DNA of 64,000 nucleotides, from assembly GCF_001591545.1 (NCBI RefSeq), contig NZ_BCVC01000002.1, forward strand, positions 406,580-470,579. The letters are read 5' to 3'. Origin of the DNA: Lederbergia lenta NBRC 16444 (lineage in GTDB: Bacteria; Bacillota; Bacilli; Bacillales; Bacillaceae_C). Positions 46,168-56,551 of this stretch are shown here, piece by piece; positions within the stretch are counted from its first letter, which is position 1; each line of letters starts with the position of its first letter. Below the pieces are notes generated by a model. That model was not told where the DNA came from. It worked only from the letters and a program-made list of their open reading frames with translations, and ran no database searches. The position numbers were made by a program, and so were the translations under genes.

Positions 46168-47235
46168 TCATCCCTTATGATATTTATACATCCATAGCAC
46201 GCCTGATTTAAGAATTCGAGCAATTCGACCAGTGATAGCCCGCTCATTCATTAATCCAAACCCTTGTTTTTTACCGAGTGAACCGAGAACACCTTTCAGC
46301 TTTATCGACGGAAGTGCTTCTGGTAGTTCTTTTCCGCTCCAACGCTTTTGCATCATTTGTACGATTTGTTCGGCTTGTCCTTCAGCTAGTTGTGCACTTG
46401 GCGCATATGGGAGGCTAGCACAATCGCCAACAACATATACATCTTCATGTTCGGGGATGTTATGATGTGGGGTTAACACAACTCTTCCTTGGCGATCTTT
46501 TTCAACATCCAAATCTCTAATTAGTTTATTCGGCTGGATACCAGCTGTCCAAACGACAACATCTGTTGTAACAGCTTCATCATGATTATAAATGATGCCG
46601 GTTTCAACCTTTGTTATATTGGCTTCATTAATTACGTCGACACCATTCGTATTAAACCAATTTTGTACATATCGACTAATTCTTTCAGGAAAAGACGATA
46701 GGATAGTTTTACCACGATCAAATAATTTAATAGTTAAGTCTGGTCGACTTTCACGAAGCTCACTAGCAAGCTCTATACCACTTAAACCACCGCCGACAAT
46801 ACTAACTACAGATTTAGCTGGCAAGTTATTTAATGTTTGATAAGTATCACGAGCTTTTCCTATTGTTTGGATGCTATGAGAATATTCCTCGGCACCTGGT
46901 ACATTATGAAATTTATCTTCGCAGCCTAACCCAATAATTAATTGATCAAAATCAATTTGATCCTCATTTGTGAAATGGATCAGTTTATTTTCTAAATCAA
47001 TGTTTGCGATTTCACCATATCTCATACTTAAATTTGGATCATCAGGAAAAGCCACACGCACATCTTGATCTGAGACAGTTCCAGCAGCGAGCGCATAATA
47101 TTCTGTTTTTAGACAGTGATATGGAACTCGATCGACAAGTGTAATTGATACATCCTCTGGTAGATGATTGGGTAATAACTCACGTAAAACACGCATATTA
47201 CCGTAACCTCCACCGAGCAAAACTAACTTTTTCAT
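46168..47235 (-). CDS. yutJ: Type II NADH dehydrogenase-like flavoprotein YutJ
   Basis: 355 residues from the ATG after AGGGGA. FAD-binding MKKLVLLGGGYGNMRVL at the N-terminus, NAD-binding SIVGGGLSGIELASELRE near residue 155, VVWTAGIQPN, and the DVYVVGDCASLP motif. It belongs to the NDH-2 family that moves electrons from NADH to quinone. It is shorter than classical Ndh. It is single and divergent from yuzB. Confidence 0.9.
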   Translation of the reverse strand: MKKLVLLGGGYGNMRVLRELLPNHLPEDVSITLVDRVPYHCLKTEYYALAAGTVSDQDVRVAFPDDPNLSMRYGEIANIDLENKLIHFTNEDQIDFDQLIIGLGCEDKFHNVPGAEEYSHSIQTIGKARDTYQTLNNLPAKSVVSIVGGGLSGIELASELRESRPDLTIKLFDRGKTILSSFPERISRYVQNWFNTNGVDVINEANITKVETGIIYNHDEAVTTDVVVWTAGIQPNKLIRDLDVEKDRQGRVVLTPHHNIPEHEDVYVVGDCASLPYAPSAQLAEGQAEQIVQMMQKRWSGKELPEALPSIKLKGVLGSLGKKQGFGLMNERAITGRIARILKSGVLWMYKYHKG

Positions 47236-47445
47236 GCAAATATCCCCTTTTGCGTCTACTTGAAGAATACTTAGAGAGAAAATATTATAGAAAAAACATA
47301 AATTATTTATATCCACGTAAAAGTATAGCTGATTCCCTCATTATATACAACCGCCCTTACGTGTCTCATTTACAAAAATGAACTCAGTTTTATTGACTAT
47401 TTAAGATCAAACGGGTAGGATTATGTTGTTAATGAGGTGATGCAG

Positions 47446-47682
47446 ATGAATCCAATCATTGAATTTTGTATAAGTAACTTGGGAAGCGGTGGATATGAAG
47501 CTTTACAGGTACTTGAAGAAGATCCTGATCTAGATATTGTAGAATATGGCTGCCTAGACCATTGTGGGTTATGCGGGGAAACTTTATATGCCCTTGTTAA
47601 CGGCGATGTGGTCACTGGTGATACACCCGATGGATTAGTTAAAGCCATATATCAATATATTGAAGAAAATCCTATGTTTTAA
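47446..47682 (+). CDS. yuzB: DUF1450 protein YuzB
   Basis: 78 residues from the ATG after GAGGTGA. Core: IIEFCISNLGSGGYEALQVLE and VEYGCLDHCGLCGETLYALVNGD. The conserved cysteines (C-x2-C-type spacing DHCGLC) suggest metal or redox binding. The function is unknown. Confidence 0.9.
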   Translation: MNPIIEFCISNLGSGGYEALQVLEEDPDLDIVEYGCLDHCGLCGETLYALVNGDVVTGDTPDGLVKAIYQYIEENPMF

Positions 47683-47712
47683 GATACCGAATGTAAAGAA
47701 TCTCGGATAAAT

Positions 47713-47757
47713 AAAGCAAAAAGGTTAACTGAAGAAGTCAGTTAACCTTTTTGCTTT
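47713..47757. terminator. Strong bidirectional-type terminator after yuzB
   Basis: 20-bp stem AAAGCAAAAAGGTTAACTGA / TCAGTTAACCTTTTTGCTTT with a 5-nt loop. Confidence 0.92.
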
Positions 47758-47902
47758 AAACATGTAAGTTATACTGCTATTAGCAGTATGCTGCAAGGAC
47801 GGGTGTGAAGAAAGACTCGAACTGTTGTTATATCACGTTATATAACGTATAATATAAAAGAATATACAATCAGAAAAAGCTCTGATGAAAGGAGTGCATA
47901 CG

Positions 47903-48265
47903 ATGAGTACGATCATTACGCTAACAGAAGCAGCAGCTTTGCAAATTAAAGATATGATGAAACAAAACGGAGAAGATGATGCTTATTTTCGTTTTTCTAT
48001 CAACGGAGGCGGTTGTAGCGGATTATCCTACGGTATGAGTTTAGACCAAGAAAAAAATGATAATGATCAATACTTTGAGCAATACGGTGTACCTATTATC
48101 ATAGACGATGAAAGCGCCCCGATTCTAGTTGGAACTGTTATCGATTATAAACAGTCTTTAATGGGCGGCGGTTTTACGATTGAAAATCCAAATGCTCTTG
48201 TATCCTGTGGATGTGGTTCATCATTTAGAACACCGAAAGTAGAAGGAACACCTGAAAAGTGTTAA
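47903..48265 (+). CDS. yutM: A-type Fe-S carrier protein (HesB/IscA family, YutM)
   Basis: 120 residues from the ATG 9 nt after AAGGAG. Cluster ligands lie in NGGGCSGLSYG and SCGCGSSF. FRFSINGGG and LVGTVIDYKQSLMGGGFTIENPNA are typical of the ErpA/SufA type. It takes Fe-S clusters from the Suf scaffold to target proteins. Single gene with its own terminator. Confidence 0.93.
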   Translation: MSTIITLTEAAALQIKDMMKQNGEDDAYFRFSINGGGCSGLSYGMSLDQEKNDNDQYFEQYGVPIIIDDESAPILVGTVIDYKQSLMGGGFTIENPNALVSCGCGSSFRTPKVEGTPEKC

Positions 48266-48272
48266 ATATACG

Positions 48273-48304
48273 GACCAGAGCGAAAGTGCTCTGGTCTTTT
48301 TTTA
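48273..48304 (+). terminator. Terminator of yutM
   Basis: GACCAGAGC / GCTCTGGTC stem with a 6-nt loop and eight T residues. Confidence 0.93.
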
Positions 48305-48315
48305 CTCATTATATA

Positions 48316-48350
48316 GAAAAAGAACAGCGGATCATGCGCTGTTCTTTTTC
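48316..48350 (-). terminator. Terminator of yumC
   Basis: Perfect 14-bp stem GAAAAAGAACAGCG / CGCTGTTCTTTTTC, immediately after the yumC stop on the minus strand. Confidence 0.88.
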
Positions 48351-48351
48351 A

Positions 48352-49350
48352 TTACTGTTCAAATAAAGAAGTACTATGCATTGGTTGTAGACGAGCCTTA
48401 GGATCAAGATAGGCTTTTGCGTTACTTACTGCTGTAGGTGCCTCACCAAACCCTGTTGCGATTAACTTAATTTTACCATCATAAGTAGTAATATCACCTG
48501 CTGCATAAATACCCGGGATATTCGTCTCCATTCGGCTATTTACAACGATTGAATTTCTTTCAATTTCTAATCCCCAATTTTTAATTGGCCCTAGAGCGGA
48601 AACGAATCCGTAGTTAACAATAAGTGAATCGAGATCTATCGCTTCTTTCGTTTCACCTTTTACTTCTTGGAGAATCAATTGCTCAATTGATTCATCGTTA
48701 CAAACAATGTCGCATGCGGTAAATGGTGTTTTTACTTCTACAGTCGAATTTTTCAACTGAACAACACTACTTTCATGAGCACGGAATTTATCTCTACGAT
48801 GAATGAGTGTTACTTTTTCTGCAATAGGTTCAAGCATAAGTGCCCAGTCAACTGCAGAATCTCCACCTCCAAGCACAGCAACTTTTTGGCCAGCAAATTT
48901 GTTCATGTCATCAATAAAATAGTGGAGATTAACACCTTCATATTTATCAGCTAACTCGAGATCTAGACGACGAGGTTGAAAAGCACCAACCCCAGCTGTA
49001 ATAATAATTGTTTTACTGTAATGAATTTCTTGGTTAGTCGTTAATTTAAAAGTACCATCTTCCATTTTTTCCACATCTTCTACTGCTTGTCCTAAGCAAA
49101 CGGTTGGAGAAAACATATCCAACTGTTCCTTTAAGTTATTCACTAAGTCCTGCGCCTTCACTTTAGGAAAGCCAGCAACATCATATATATATTTTTCAGG
49201 ATAGAGTGTTGCAAGTTGTCCGCCAAGTTGTGGAAGGCTTTCAATAATTTTAACACTAGCGTTTCTTAAGCCTCCGTAAAAAGCAGTAAACATACCTGCA
49301 GGTCCTCCACCCAAAACTGTAATATCGTATACTTTTTGATCTTCTTGCAA
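48352..49350 (-). CDS. yumC: Ferredoxin--NADP+ reductase YumC (FNR type 2)
   Basis: 332 residues from a TTG start 6 nt after AGGAGGGG; this length equals that of B. subtilis YumC, although the frame runs on for 23 codons upstream. Thioredoxin-reductase-like fold without the Cxx[15 protein letters not shown] for [18 protein letters not shown] for NADPH, and [14 protein letters not shown]. It exchanges electrons between NADPH and ferredoxin or flavodoxin. Confidence 0.94.
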   Translation of the reverse strand: MQEDQKVYDITVLGGGPAGMFTAFYGGLRNASVKIIESLPQLGGQLATLYPEKYIYDVAGFPKVKAQDLVNNLKEQLDMFSPTVCLGQAVEDVEKMEDGTFKLTTNQEIHYSKTIIITAGVGAFQPRRLDLELADKYEGVNLHYFIDDMNKFAGQKVAVLGGGDSAVDWALMLEPIAEKVTLIHRRDKFRAHESSVVQLKNSTVEVKTPFTACDIVCNDESIEQLILQEVKGETKEAIDLDSLIVNYGFVSALGPIKNWGLEIERNSIVVNSRMETNIPGIYAAGDITTYDGKIKLIATGFGEAPTAVSNAKAYLDPKARLQPMHSTSLFEQ

Positions 49351-49695
49351 AGGTAACCCCTCCTGATAATTTAAAAATACATCTTTTTTTATATTATCAC
49401 ATACGTATGCTAATGACATTATCTGTGACCTGAATTAAAAATATCCTCCGAAAATTCTACAAAAAGCGCCAATATTGATTCTGAATTATTTAAAATTTAT
49501 TTTTTCCATTAATACGCTTGAAATAGATGAATAAAAGCCATATGATGTAAGTGGGATAAATCTTATATATGACATATTTCTAGTTTTTTATTATTGTACG
49601 TGAAGAGAATCACATTGAAATTATCCAATTAGCTATGTGTGAACTTTTATCGTATAATCTCACATAATTATGAAGCAAAGGTGGCAGTGTTTATT

Positions 49696-50913
49696 ATGAA
49701 AAGGCCGAAAATTGTTGTATTGGGCGCTGGTTATGGCGGATTGATGACAGTAACTCGCTTGCAAAAACAGCTTAGCAATAATGAAGCTGATATTGTATTA
49801 GTAAATAAAAATGATTATCATTATGAAACTACTTGGTTACATGAGGCTTCAGCAGGAACACTTCATCATGATAAAGTACGCTACGATATTTCGTCAGTCA
49901 TCGATAAAAGTAAAGTAGAATTTATCCAAGCTACCGCTTTGAAAGTGGATCATCAAGCGAAAAAAGTGCAGCTTGATAATGGTGAGCTTTCATACGATTA
50001 TCTTGTTATCTCACTTGGCGGGGCTTCAGAAACATTTGGTATTCAAGGACTTGACAAGTATGCATTTTCAATTAGTAACGTGAATGCTGCACGTCAAATT
50101 CGTGAACATATTGAATATCAATTCGCGACTTATAAAGTAGAAGCTGAAAAAAAATCAGAACGCTTGACAATTGTTGTTGGCGGCGCTGGATTTACAGGTA
50201 TTGAATTTTTAGGCGAACTTGGAAATAGAATTCCACAGCTTTGCAAGGAATATGATATTGACCAAAAACTTGTACGAGTTGTTTGTGTCGAAGCTGCACC
50301 GTCAGCTCTCCCAGGATTTGATCCAGAGCTTGTTAAGTATGCGATGGCAAACTTGGAGAAAAAAGGTATTGAATTTATGATTGGCACAGCAATCAAAGAA
50401 GCGACTCCTGAAGGTATCATTGTTGCGAAAGGTGAAACGGAGACAGAAGAAATTAAAGCGGCGACAGTTGTGTGGGCTGCTGGTGTTCGCGGTAATCCGA
50501 TTATTGAAGCATCTGAAATTGAAAATATGCGCGGTCGGGTAAAAGTGGAAGCTGATTTACGTGCTCCAGGATTTACAGATCTTTTCGTAATTGGAGATTG
50601 CTCGCTTGTGATTAATGAGGCAATTAATCGTCCTTATCCACCAACAGCTCAAATCGCTATGCAACAAGGTGAGCTTGTAGCAGCGAATATTACGAAACTG
50701 GTTAAAGGTGATACGAATCTTAACACTTTTGCATTTGATAATAAAGGAACTGTTTGTTCACTTGGTGATGATGATGCGATTGGTGTTGTATTTGGAAAAA
50801 AGGTAACAGGAACGAAAGCTTCATTTATGAAAAAGATGGTTGATAATAGAGCTTTATTTATGGTAGGTGGCATTCCACTTACAATGAAAAAAGGTAAATT
50901 TAATTTACTTTAA
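49696..50913 (+). CDS. yumB: NADH dehydrogenase (NDH-2) YumB
   Basis: 405 residues from the ATG after AAAGGTGG. FAD motif [13 protein letters not shown], the NHA-type [18 protein letters not shown] segment, NAD motif [27 protein letters not shown] and [11 protein letters not shown]. It is a membrane-associated NADH:quinone oxidoreductase that does not pump protons. It is divergent from yumC and has its own terminator. Confidence 0.93.
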   Translation: MKRPKIVVLGAGYGGLMTVTRLQKQLSNNEADIVLVNKNDYHYETTWLHEASAGTLHHDKVRYDISSVIDKSKVEFIQATALKVDHQAKKVQLDNGELSYDYLVISLGGASETFGIQGLDKYAFSISNVNAARQIREHIEYQFATYKVEAEKKSERLTIVVGGAGFTGIEFLGELGNRIPQLCKEYDIDQKLVRVVCVEAAPSALPGFDPELVKYAMANLEKKGIEFMIGTAIKEATPEGIIVAKGETETEEIKAATVVWAAGVRGNPIIEASEIENMRGRVKVEADLRAPGFTDLFVIGDCSLVINEAINRPYPPTAQIAMQQGELVAANITKLVKGDTNLNTFAFDNKGTVCSLGDDDAIGVVFGKKVTGTKASFMKKMVDNRALFMVGGIPLTMKKGKFNLL

Positions 50914-50920
50914 AATGTAA

Positions 50921-50956
50921 AAAGGGACGGAATCATTCGTGATTCTGTCTTTTTTG
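50921..50956 (+). terminator. Terminator of yumB
   Basis: GACGGAATCA / TGATTCTGTC stem (G-T pair) with a TTCG tetraloop, then TTTTTTT. Confidence 0.92.
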
Positions 50957-51075
50957 CGTTTCTATAACCCGATACTTAATTATTATTTGGATATAGATTT
51001 ACAGAATCATTTAAATCATTGTGCTTAGCAGTGTTCAAAAATGTCATCAAATTGCCTTGCTCACAGGATTGACGC

Positions 51076-51093
51076 TACTGAATACATTCAGTA
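51076..51093. promoter_or_regulatory. 18-bp palindrome upstream of yuiB
   Basis: TACTGAAT-AC-ATTCAGTA, followed within 10 nt by a TATAGT (51102-51107). The second half TTCAGTAAA recurs at 51127. It may be an operator over the yuiB promoter; the regulator is unknown. Confidence 0.45.
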
Positions 51094-51187
51094 AACTTGG
51101 GTATAGTGCTTTTTTTATTGTATATCTTCAGTAAATTTTATAAGTAACTCTACGCATGCGTGCTTTATGATCAAGGAGGAACTACAA

Positions 51188-51511
51188 ATGCAAATGGCTA
51201 TCCCGGTTATGTTAATCTCGATGCTATTATTTTTCGTTTTGTTTTTTGGAATTGGCTTTATATTAAATATGCTTTTGCGAATGACGTGGATTATGGCGGT
51301 TGTTTATCCAATTATTGCTATATTAATTATAGATAGAGTGAAGTTTAGTGAGTATTTTACTAATCCCGGAAATTCTTTTTCTGAATTAGGTGACATTATA
51401 TCTAAACTTGCTGTAGCTGATATCGCGATCGTTTTAAGTGGGTTTGCAGGTGCTGTTGTTTCTGGAATAACCATGCGAGTACTAAGAGCAAAAGGATATA
51501 GAATGTTCTAA
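51188..51511 (+). CDS. yuiB: YuiB-like small membrane protein
   Basis: 107 residues from the ATG 7 nt after AAGGAGGA. Two to three membrane segments (about 3-30, 33-50 and 80-98) with RVKFSEYFTNPGNSF between them. Size, place after yumB and topology match B. subtilis YuiB. The function is unknown. A hairpin and T-run follow. Confidence 0.8.
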   Translation: MQMAIPVMLISMLLFFVLFFGIGFILNMLLRMTWIMAVVYPIIAILIIDRVKFSEYFTNPGNSFSELGDIISKLAVADIAIVLSGFAGAVVSGITMRVLRAKGYRMF

Positions 51512-51542
51512 AGACTTTCGATCTTGAAGGTCTTTTTTTATT
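51512..51542 (+). terminator. Terminator of yuiB
   Basis: AAGACTTTC / GAAGGTCTT imperfect stem followed by TTTTTATTTTT. Confidence 0.75.
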
Positions 51543-51664
51543 TTTTAAAAACAATGTTGCACATTGGCCAGTGTTCTCCAGAAGTCTAAGTATATTTACT
51601 CAGTGGTGAAACAACCTTTTAGAAAACCCCCTTTTTTAAAAAAATTAGTGAAATAGGAATAAAT

Positions 51665-51700
51665 CCTCTCAGAGTGGGAAAACACTAGAGTTGAGAGGAG
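51665..51700 (+). promoter_or_regulatory. Hairpin covering the yuiC ribosome binding site
   Basis: CCTCTCA (51665-51671) pairs with TGAGAGG (51692-51698), with AGTG/CACT inside. The right arm contains the GAGAGGAG Shine-Dalgarno of yuiC. Confidence 0.55.
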
Positions 51701-51707
51701 TGAATCA

Positions 51708-52388
51708 ATGCTACACATCAAGAAATTTAGCATAAGGTTAGTAATGAGTTTGTTAGTGATTGGAGCGTTACTCACGACAGTTGAATTTGTGTCTGGGGTC
51801 AAAATGCGTTCATTGGCAGCATCAGCTCTAAATAAAGTTAACTTGGCATACCCGAATCATGTTGATAAATCAGTAGAGCTGTCATTAAAGTCGTTATTTA
51901 AAGGAAAAGAAACATACAGAACATACCCATTAGCTGTTGCCAAGGAGACCAGTTTGGAAGTCTCAAGAGATTGGTCGAAATATCCTAGCAAAGAAGTAGT
52001 AGCAACGGGGTATACTGCTGGAGTGGAGTCAACTGGGAAGAATCCAGGACATCCCTTATATGGAATTACATATTCAGGAGTTAAAGTGAAAAGAGATCTT
52101 TATTCAACCATTGCTGCCGATCCTAAGGTGTTTCCGCTCGGAACAGTGCTATTCATCCCAGGCTATGGATATGGGGTTGTTGCAGATACAGGATCAGCAA
52201 TTAAAGGGGACATCATAGATTTATATTTTGAGACAGTTGCTGATGTGTATAATGAATGGGGAAAACAAACGGTTGAGGTATATATTATTCAAAAAGGCAA
52301 CGGGAAAATAACTGAAAAAGAGTTAGTTGCGATGAATGAGGATGAAACAATGCAAGTATTTCGCCAGAACTATATAAAAAAGAAATAA
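51708..52388 (+). CDS. yuiC: 3D-domain cell-wall protein YuiC
   Basis: 226 residues. An N-terminal membrane anchor or signal (about 8-30) is followed by a linker and a 3D (Asp-Asp-Asp) domain at about 98-205: [61 protein letters not shown]. The three Asp residues form the catalytic site of MltA/Sps-type lytic transglycosylases. It should act on peptidoglycan in stationary phase or outgrowth. A terminator follows. Confidence 0.9.
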   Translation: MLHIKKFSIRLVMSLLVIGALLTTVEFVSGVKMRSLAASALNKVNLAYPNHVDKSVELSLKSLFKGKETYRTYPLAVAKETSLEVSRDWSKYPSKEVVATGYTAGVESTGKNPGHPLYGITYSGVKVKRDLYSTIAADPKVFPLGTVLFIPGYGYGVVADTGSAIKGDIIDLYFETVADVYNEWGKQTVEVYIIQKGNGKITEKELVAMNEDETMQVFRQNYIKKK

Positions 52389-52389
52389 T

Positions 52390-52423
52390 GAAGAGGCTGA
52401 TTCAGTTATCAGCCTCTTTATTA
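52390..52423 (+). terminator. Terminator of yuiC
   Basis: AAGAGGCTGA / TCAGCCTCTT stem with an 8-nt loop and TATTAG tail. Confidence 0.82.
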
Positions 52424-52478
52424 GTAAAAGATGTAGATTTTAATGATAATAAATTGCATACATGATGCTGCTGGTAGC

Positions 52479-52961
52479 TTATAGGATACTATATAAGGCC
52501 AAAGACCAAATGATTCCGGTTAAAGCGCCGAAGAATACTTCTACTGGTTTATGTCCAAGTAGTTCTTTAAGCATTACTATTTCTTTCTGTTTATCTGTAT
52601 GTGTTTTATTTTTCCAAATATTTGTATCTTCTAACATTCGTTGAAAATCAGCAGTCAATCTATTAAGAACAGCCGCTTGTTCGCCCGCTTGTCGCCGAAC
52701 ACCCTTTGCGTCATACATTACAATCAAAGCAAAAATGGCCGAAACAGCAAATAAAGTGGAATCCATTCCTTCATGCAATGCGACTCCAGTAGCTAGAGAA
52801 GTAACCGCCGCTGAATGTGAGCTAGGCATTCCCCCGGTTGAAGTTAATAGCTTTAAATCCACTTTTCTTGTCATAAGATAGTGTAGGGGTACTTTAATAA
52901 ATTGGGCAAAAAAGATGGCCGAGATTGAAGCCCACAGTGGAAAATTTGTAAAAACCTCCAT
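52479..52961 (-). CDS. yuiD: DUF212 (acidPPc-like) membrane protein YuiD
   Basis: 160 residues from the ATG 9 nt after AGAGGA. Three to four membrane segments. [19 protein letters not shown] and [14 protein letters not shown] are the motifs of the DUF212 branch related to acid phosphatase/vanadium haloperoxidase membrane proteins. It may remove phosphate from a lipid. It is divergent from pepA. Confidence 0.88.
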   Translation of the reverse strand: MEVFTNFPLWASISAIFFAQFIKVPLHYLMTRKVDLKLLTSTGGMPSSHSAAVTSLATGVALHEGMDSTLFAVSAIFALIVMYDAKGVRRQAGEQAAVLNRLTADFQRMLEDTNIWKNKTHTDKQKEIVMLKELLGHKPVEVFFGALTGIIWSLALYSIL

Positions 52962-53139
52962 CAAAAAACATCCTCTCGTCAAATGTGCAATGTGGTTATT
53001 GTATATATTACCACAATCTGCTCATAAGAAATCACTCTCAGCAATTAATGGTATATCCATTCCTTTAATAAATGATTTCTATGCCTATGAATTCGAAGCC
53101 ACTCCTTTTTTCCGTTATAATAAGATTGAGGTGATAGGA

Positions 53140-54642
53140 ATGTATCAAGTTACCAATAAAAATCCATTTGAAAGCGTACAGGAGTGTATGTTGATTGGTT
53201 TGTTTGACAAGCCGGAAAAATTTTCTGGAGTATTACAACCTCTTGATGACTCATTTCAAGGTGGGTTAACTGAACTTGTTAAATCAGGAGATATTTCAGC
53301 AAAGTTAAAAAAAGTTTCAGTTGTACATAGTTTAGGAAAGACAGATATTAAGCGCAATCTCTTTATCGGTTTAGGCAAGGAAAAGAATATTACTTTTGAT
53401 CACGTACGTGAAGCTTTTGGTGTCGCTTTTAAAAAAGCTAAAAGTCTGAAATTACATTCTATGTCTATAGCTCTTGATACGTTTGTAAATGAGAAAATTA
53501 CTGCACTTGATGTGGCACATGCACTTAGCGAAGCTTCTATACTTGCAACGTATGAATTTGCTGGTTACAAAAAGAAATCGAATGAACCCGAAGTGGATAT
53601 TACGCAAGTAGAAGTATTTACTAATAGTGAGCAAGAGGCTATTAAAGCAGCTTTACTTGTTGGTGATGCTCATGGCAAAGGAACGAATCTTGCTAGAACG
53701 CTTGTCAATACGCCTAGTAATTTATTAACAGCCACTCATCTCGCAGAATATGCGGGTAGATTAGCGAGCTTACATGATTTCGAATTAGAAATCTTAGAAA
53801 AGGCGGATATGGAAAAGTTGGGAATGGGTGCATTTCTTGCCGTCAATCAAGGATCTGTAGAACCACCAAAAATGATTGTGTTGAAGTACCAAGGTCGCGA
53901 AGAATGGAAAGATGTTCTTGGACTTGTTGGAAAGGGAGTTACATTTGATACTGGCGGCTATTCGTTAAAACCAAAGGATGGCATCGTTGGAATGAAAATG
54001 GACATGGGAGGAGCAGCTGCTGTTCTAGGTGCAATGGATGTGATTGGTCGCTTGAAGCCTGAACAGAATGTGGTCGCGGTAATCCCAGCAACGGATAATA
54101 TGGTAAGTGCTGAAGCTTTCAAACCAGATGATGTTATAACTTCGTTAAGCGGAAAGACAATTGAAGTATTGAATACAGATGCGGAAGGAAGACTCGTACT
54201 AGCTGATGCAGTAACTTACGCAAAGCAACATGGTGCAAACTATTTAGTAGATGTAGCTACACTTACAGGTGGAGTAATCATTGCCTTAGGACTTGATAAA
54301 ACTGGGGCACTTACAAATAATGAAGCATTCTTTGAAGAAGTGTTACAGGCTTCGTATGAAGCGGGAGAATTTATTTGGCGTCTTCCATATACTGAGAAAG
54401 ATAAAGAAAGAGTACGTGGCAGTAAAATTGCTGATTTAAATAATTCACCAGGACGGGAAGGCCATGCAATCATGGGGGGTGCCTTCATTGGAGAATTTGC
54501 CGAAGAAACCCCTTGGGTCCATCTTGATATAGCAGGTACAGCTTCCATATCTAAAGATCATGAACTTGGGCCTGCAGGAGCAACTGGCGTGATGGTTCGA
54601 ACACTCGCATTACTTGCAGAAAGATTTGAACCCATTCAATAA
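53140..54642 (+). CDS. pepA: Leucyl aminopeptidase (M17) PepA/YuiE
   Basis: 500 residues from the ATG that follows GAGGTGATAGG; an in-frame open stretch before it has no start signal. M17 family: [18 protein letters not shown] with a metal ligand, [15 protein letters not shown], and [13 protein letters not shown] with the catalytic Arg. It is a two-zinc or manganese hexameric aminopeptidase that frees N-terminal residues of peptides. The length equals B. subtilis YuiE. A TTATAAT box lies 20 nt upstream, so the leader is short. Confidence 0.94.
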   Translation: MYQVTNKNPFESVQECMLIGLFDKPEKFSGVLQPLDDSFQGGLTELVKSGDISAKLKKVSVVHSLGKTDIKRNLFIGLGKEKNITFDHVREAFGVAFKKAKSLKLHSMSIALDTFVNEKITALDVAHALSEASILATYEFAGYKKKSNEPEVDITQVEVFTNSEQEAIKAALLVGDAHGKGTNLARTLVNTPSNLLTATHLAEYAGRLASLHDFELEILEKADMEKLGMGAFLAVNQGSVEPPKMIVLKYQGREEWKDVLGLVGKGVTFDTGGYSLKPKDGIVGMKMDMGGAAAVLGAMDVIGRLKPEQNVVAVIPATDNMVSAEAFKPDDVITSLSGKTIEVLNTDAEGRLVLADAVTYAKQHGANYLVDVATLTGGVIIALGLDKTGALTNNEAFFEEVLQASYEAGEFIWRLPYTEKDKERVRGSKIADLNNSPGREGHAIMGGAFIGEFAEETPWVHLDIAGTASISKDHELGPAGATGVMVRTLALLAERFEPIQ

Positions 54643-54656
54643 GCAAAATAAATATA

Positions 54657-54702
54657 AGCCCTCAAATCCTCTTTAGTAAAGGAGGTTTGAGGGCCTTTTT
54701 TA
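54657..54702 (+). terminator. Terminator of pepA
   Basis: GCCCTCAAATCCTC / GGAGGTTTGAGGGC, about 13 bp, followed by CTTTTTT. Confidence 0.92.
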
Positions 54703-55037
54703 CAGGTATAATGCTGATGACAGCCAGTAAATACTCCCGCGTAGCTTATAAACAATGTTCAACGGCCGGTATTTCATTCGTGACGGCATGTAAAGGAACT
54801 TTTGAAGGCAAGTAAGCATGAAAATCCTCTTATTCAACTCGTGCAAATGCAGAGAAAAAAGTGGCTGTTTATAAAATAATATTTTTTTCATTCAATCCTT
54901 TAATACGCAAGGCAAAGAAGTAAGGAAAACTATGGTCATTGTGTCTGATTCTCTCTAATTTACTGGCTACTCTTTGTAGAGATGCATAGTCCTATCTTAA
55001 TAATGATCTTCAAATCTATAAACTTCAGAAAAATTTA
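54703..55037. other. Intergenic region between pepA and yuiF
   Basis: About 335 bp before the yuiF promoter. It contains only a possible 39-codon minus-strand ORF (54700-54819) with AGAGGA 5 nt before its ATG, described under findings. No RNA gene or repeat was seen. Confidence 0.4.
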
Positions 55038-55066
55038 TTGACAGTAACATGGATGGGGTGTATGCT
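55038..55066 (+). promoter_or_regulatory. Sigma-A promoter of yuiF
   Basis: Perfect -35 TTGACA (55038-55043), 17-nt spacer, -10 TATGCT (55061-55066), with the gene start 74 nt downstream. Confidence 0.82.
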
Positions 55067-55139
55067 AATAATTGTATTTTATCACTCTACCAATTTAGCG
55101 AACTAAAGGATTGTTTTGTTACTGAAAGGAGTATTTATT

Positions 55140-56456
55140 ATGAATGCCGTTATTATAGCTGTATTAGTCATGCTTATTCTTAGTTTATTGAGAGTCAACG
55201 TTGTTTTTGCTTTAATTGCAGGGGCTTTCGCGGGAGGTCTTTCTGGAGGATTAAGCATCAGTGAAATTATAGATGCATTTTCTGGGGGAGTTGGCGGAGG
55301 AGCAAATATTGCACTGAGCTATGCACTTCTAGGTGGATTCGCTATTACGATTTCTTATACAGGGTTACCAAAATGGCTCGTAGATATTGTTCTGAAAGCA
55401 GTCAGCAATAAAGGAGATTCGAGAGGGAAATCTTTATCAAAAGCATTAATTATTTTCGTTATTTTACTTATAGCATGTTTCTCTCAAAATTTAATTCCGA
55501 TTCATATTGCTTTTATCCCGTTACTTATTCCGCCGCTTCTATATATTATGAATGAGTTTCAGATCGATCGTCGCTTGATCGCTTGCGTATTGACATTTGG
55601 TTTAACTGCGCCATATATATTACTGCCAGTCGGGTTTGGCCAGCTGTTTCATCAACTACTTGCTGAAAATTTTGAAAAGAGCGGCCTGCAAATGAATGTT
55701 GCTGATATCACTGGGACAATGGTTATTCCAGTAGCAGGAATGGCAGTCGGATTGTTGGTCGCTATCTTTATTTCTTATCGTAAACCTCGAGTATATAAGC
55801 AAGAGGCTATAATAGAGAAAAATACCGATCAAACGTATACGAAACGAGGAATTATCTATTCTTTCATCGCTATAATTGCAACAGTAATTATTCAAATTGA
55901 GACGGGATCAATGATTTTCGGAGCTTTATCAGGAATTCTTGTTCTGTATATAACTGGTTCGGTCAAATGGAAAGAAGCAGACTCACTTTTAACACAAGGA
56001 ATGCAGATGATGGCTTTTATCGGTTTTGTCATGATTGCCGCATCAGGTTTCGCTGAGGTAGTAGCAGCAACAGGAGATGTAGAAAGTCTTGTTAAGAGCG
56101 CAGCTGATTTAATTGGTAATAATCGTTCACTTGGTGCTTTACTCATGTTAATTGTGGGGCTACTTGTAACAATGGGAATTGGTTCGTCATTTTCCACCAT
56201 TCCGATTATAGCAACTATTTTTGTGCCACTTGCACTTGAGCTTGGATTCAGTCCACTGGCAACCATTAGTTTAGTAGGAACAGCTGCTGCCTTAGGAGAT
56301 GCAGGGTCACCAGCATCAGATAGTACATTGGGGCCAACGGCTGGTTTAAATGCAGATGGACAGCATAATCATATTTGGGACTCATGCGTACCAACATTTT
56401 TACACTATAATATCCCACTCATATTATTTGGTTGGTTTGCTGCCATGATTTTATAA
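55140..56456 (+). CDS. yuiF: Na+/H+ antiporter family protein YuiF
   Basis: 438 residues from the ATG after GAAAGGAG. Eleven or twelve membrane segments. FAGGLSGGLSISEIIDAFSGGVGGGANIALSYALLGGFA at the N-terminus and GDAGSPASDSTLGPTAGLNADGQHNHIWDS at the C-terminus are typical of this group of NhaC/IT-superfamily carriers. The substrate is uncertain; amino acids or organic acids are as likely as Na+/H+. A hairpin (GCCCATGCCATATC...GATATAGAAGGGC) follows the stop. Confidence 0.87.
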   Translation: MNAVIIAVLVMLILSLLRVNVVFALIAGAFAGGLSGGLSISEIIDAFSGGVGGGANIALSYALLGGFAITISYTGLPKWLVDIVLKAVSNKGDSRGKSLSKALIIFVILLIACFSQNLIPIHIAFIPLLIPPLLYIMNEFQIDRRLIACVLTFGLTAPYILLPVGFGQLFHQLLAENFEKSGLQMNVADITGTMVIPVAGMAVGLLVAIFISYRKPRVYKQEAIIEKNTDQTYTKRGIIYSFIAIIATVIIQIETGSMIFGALSGILVLYITGSVKWKEADSLLTQGMQMMAFIGFVMIAASGFAEVVAATGDVESLVKSAADLIGNNRSLGALLMLIVGLLVTMGIGSSFSTIPIIATIFVPLALELGFSPLATISLVGTAAALGDAGSPASDSTLGPTAGLNADGQHNHIWDSCVPTFLHYNIPLILFGWFAAMIL

Positions 56457-56551
56457 GTAGGAAAATGAAAAGTGCCCATGCCATATCCTCTCTTGTTGCA
56501 TAAACAGATATAGAAGGGCTTTTAGCTCAGAAACAAGGGAGGAAACTGAAA

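Noticed and set aside
46032..46247. 71-codon minus-strand ORF after yutJ
   Set aside because: It overlaps the 3' end of yutJ and its terminator in another frame; no ribosome binding site.
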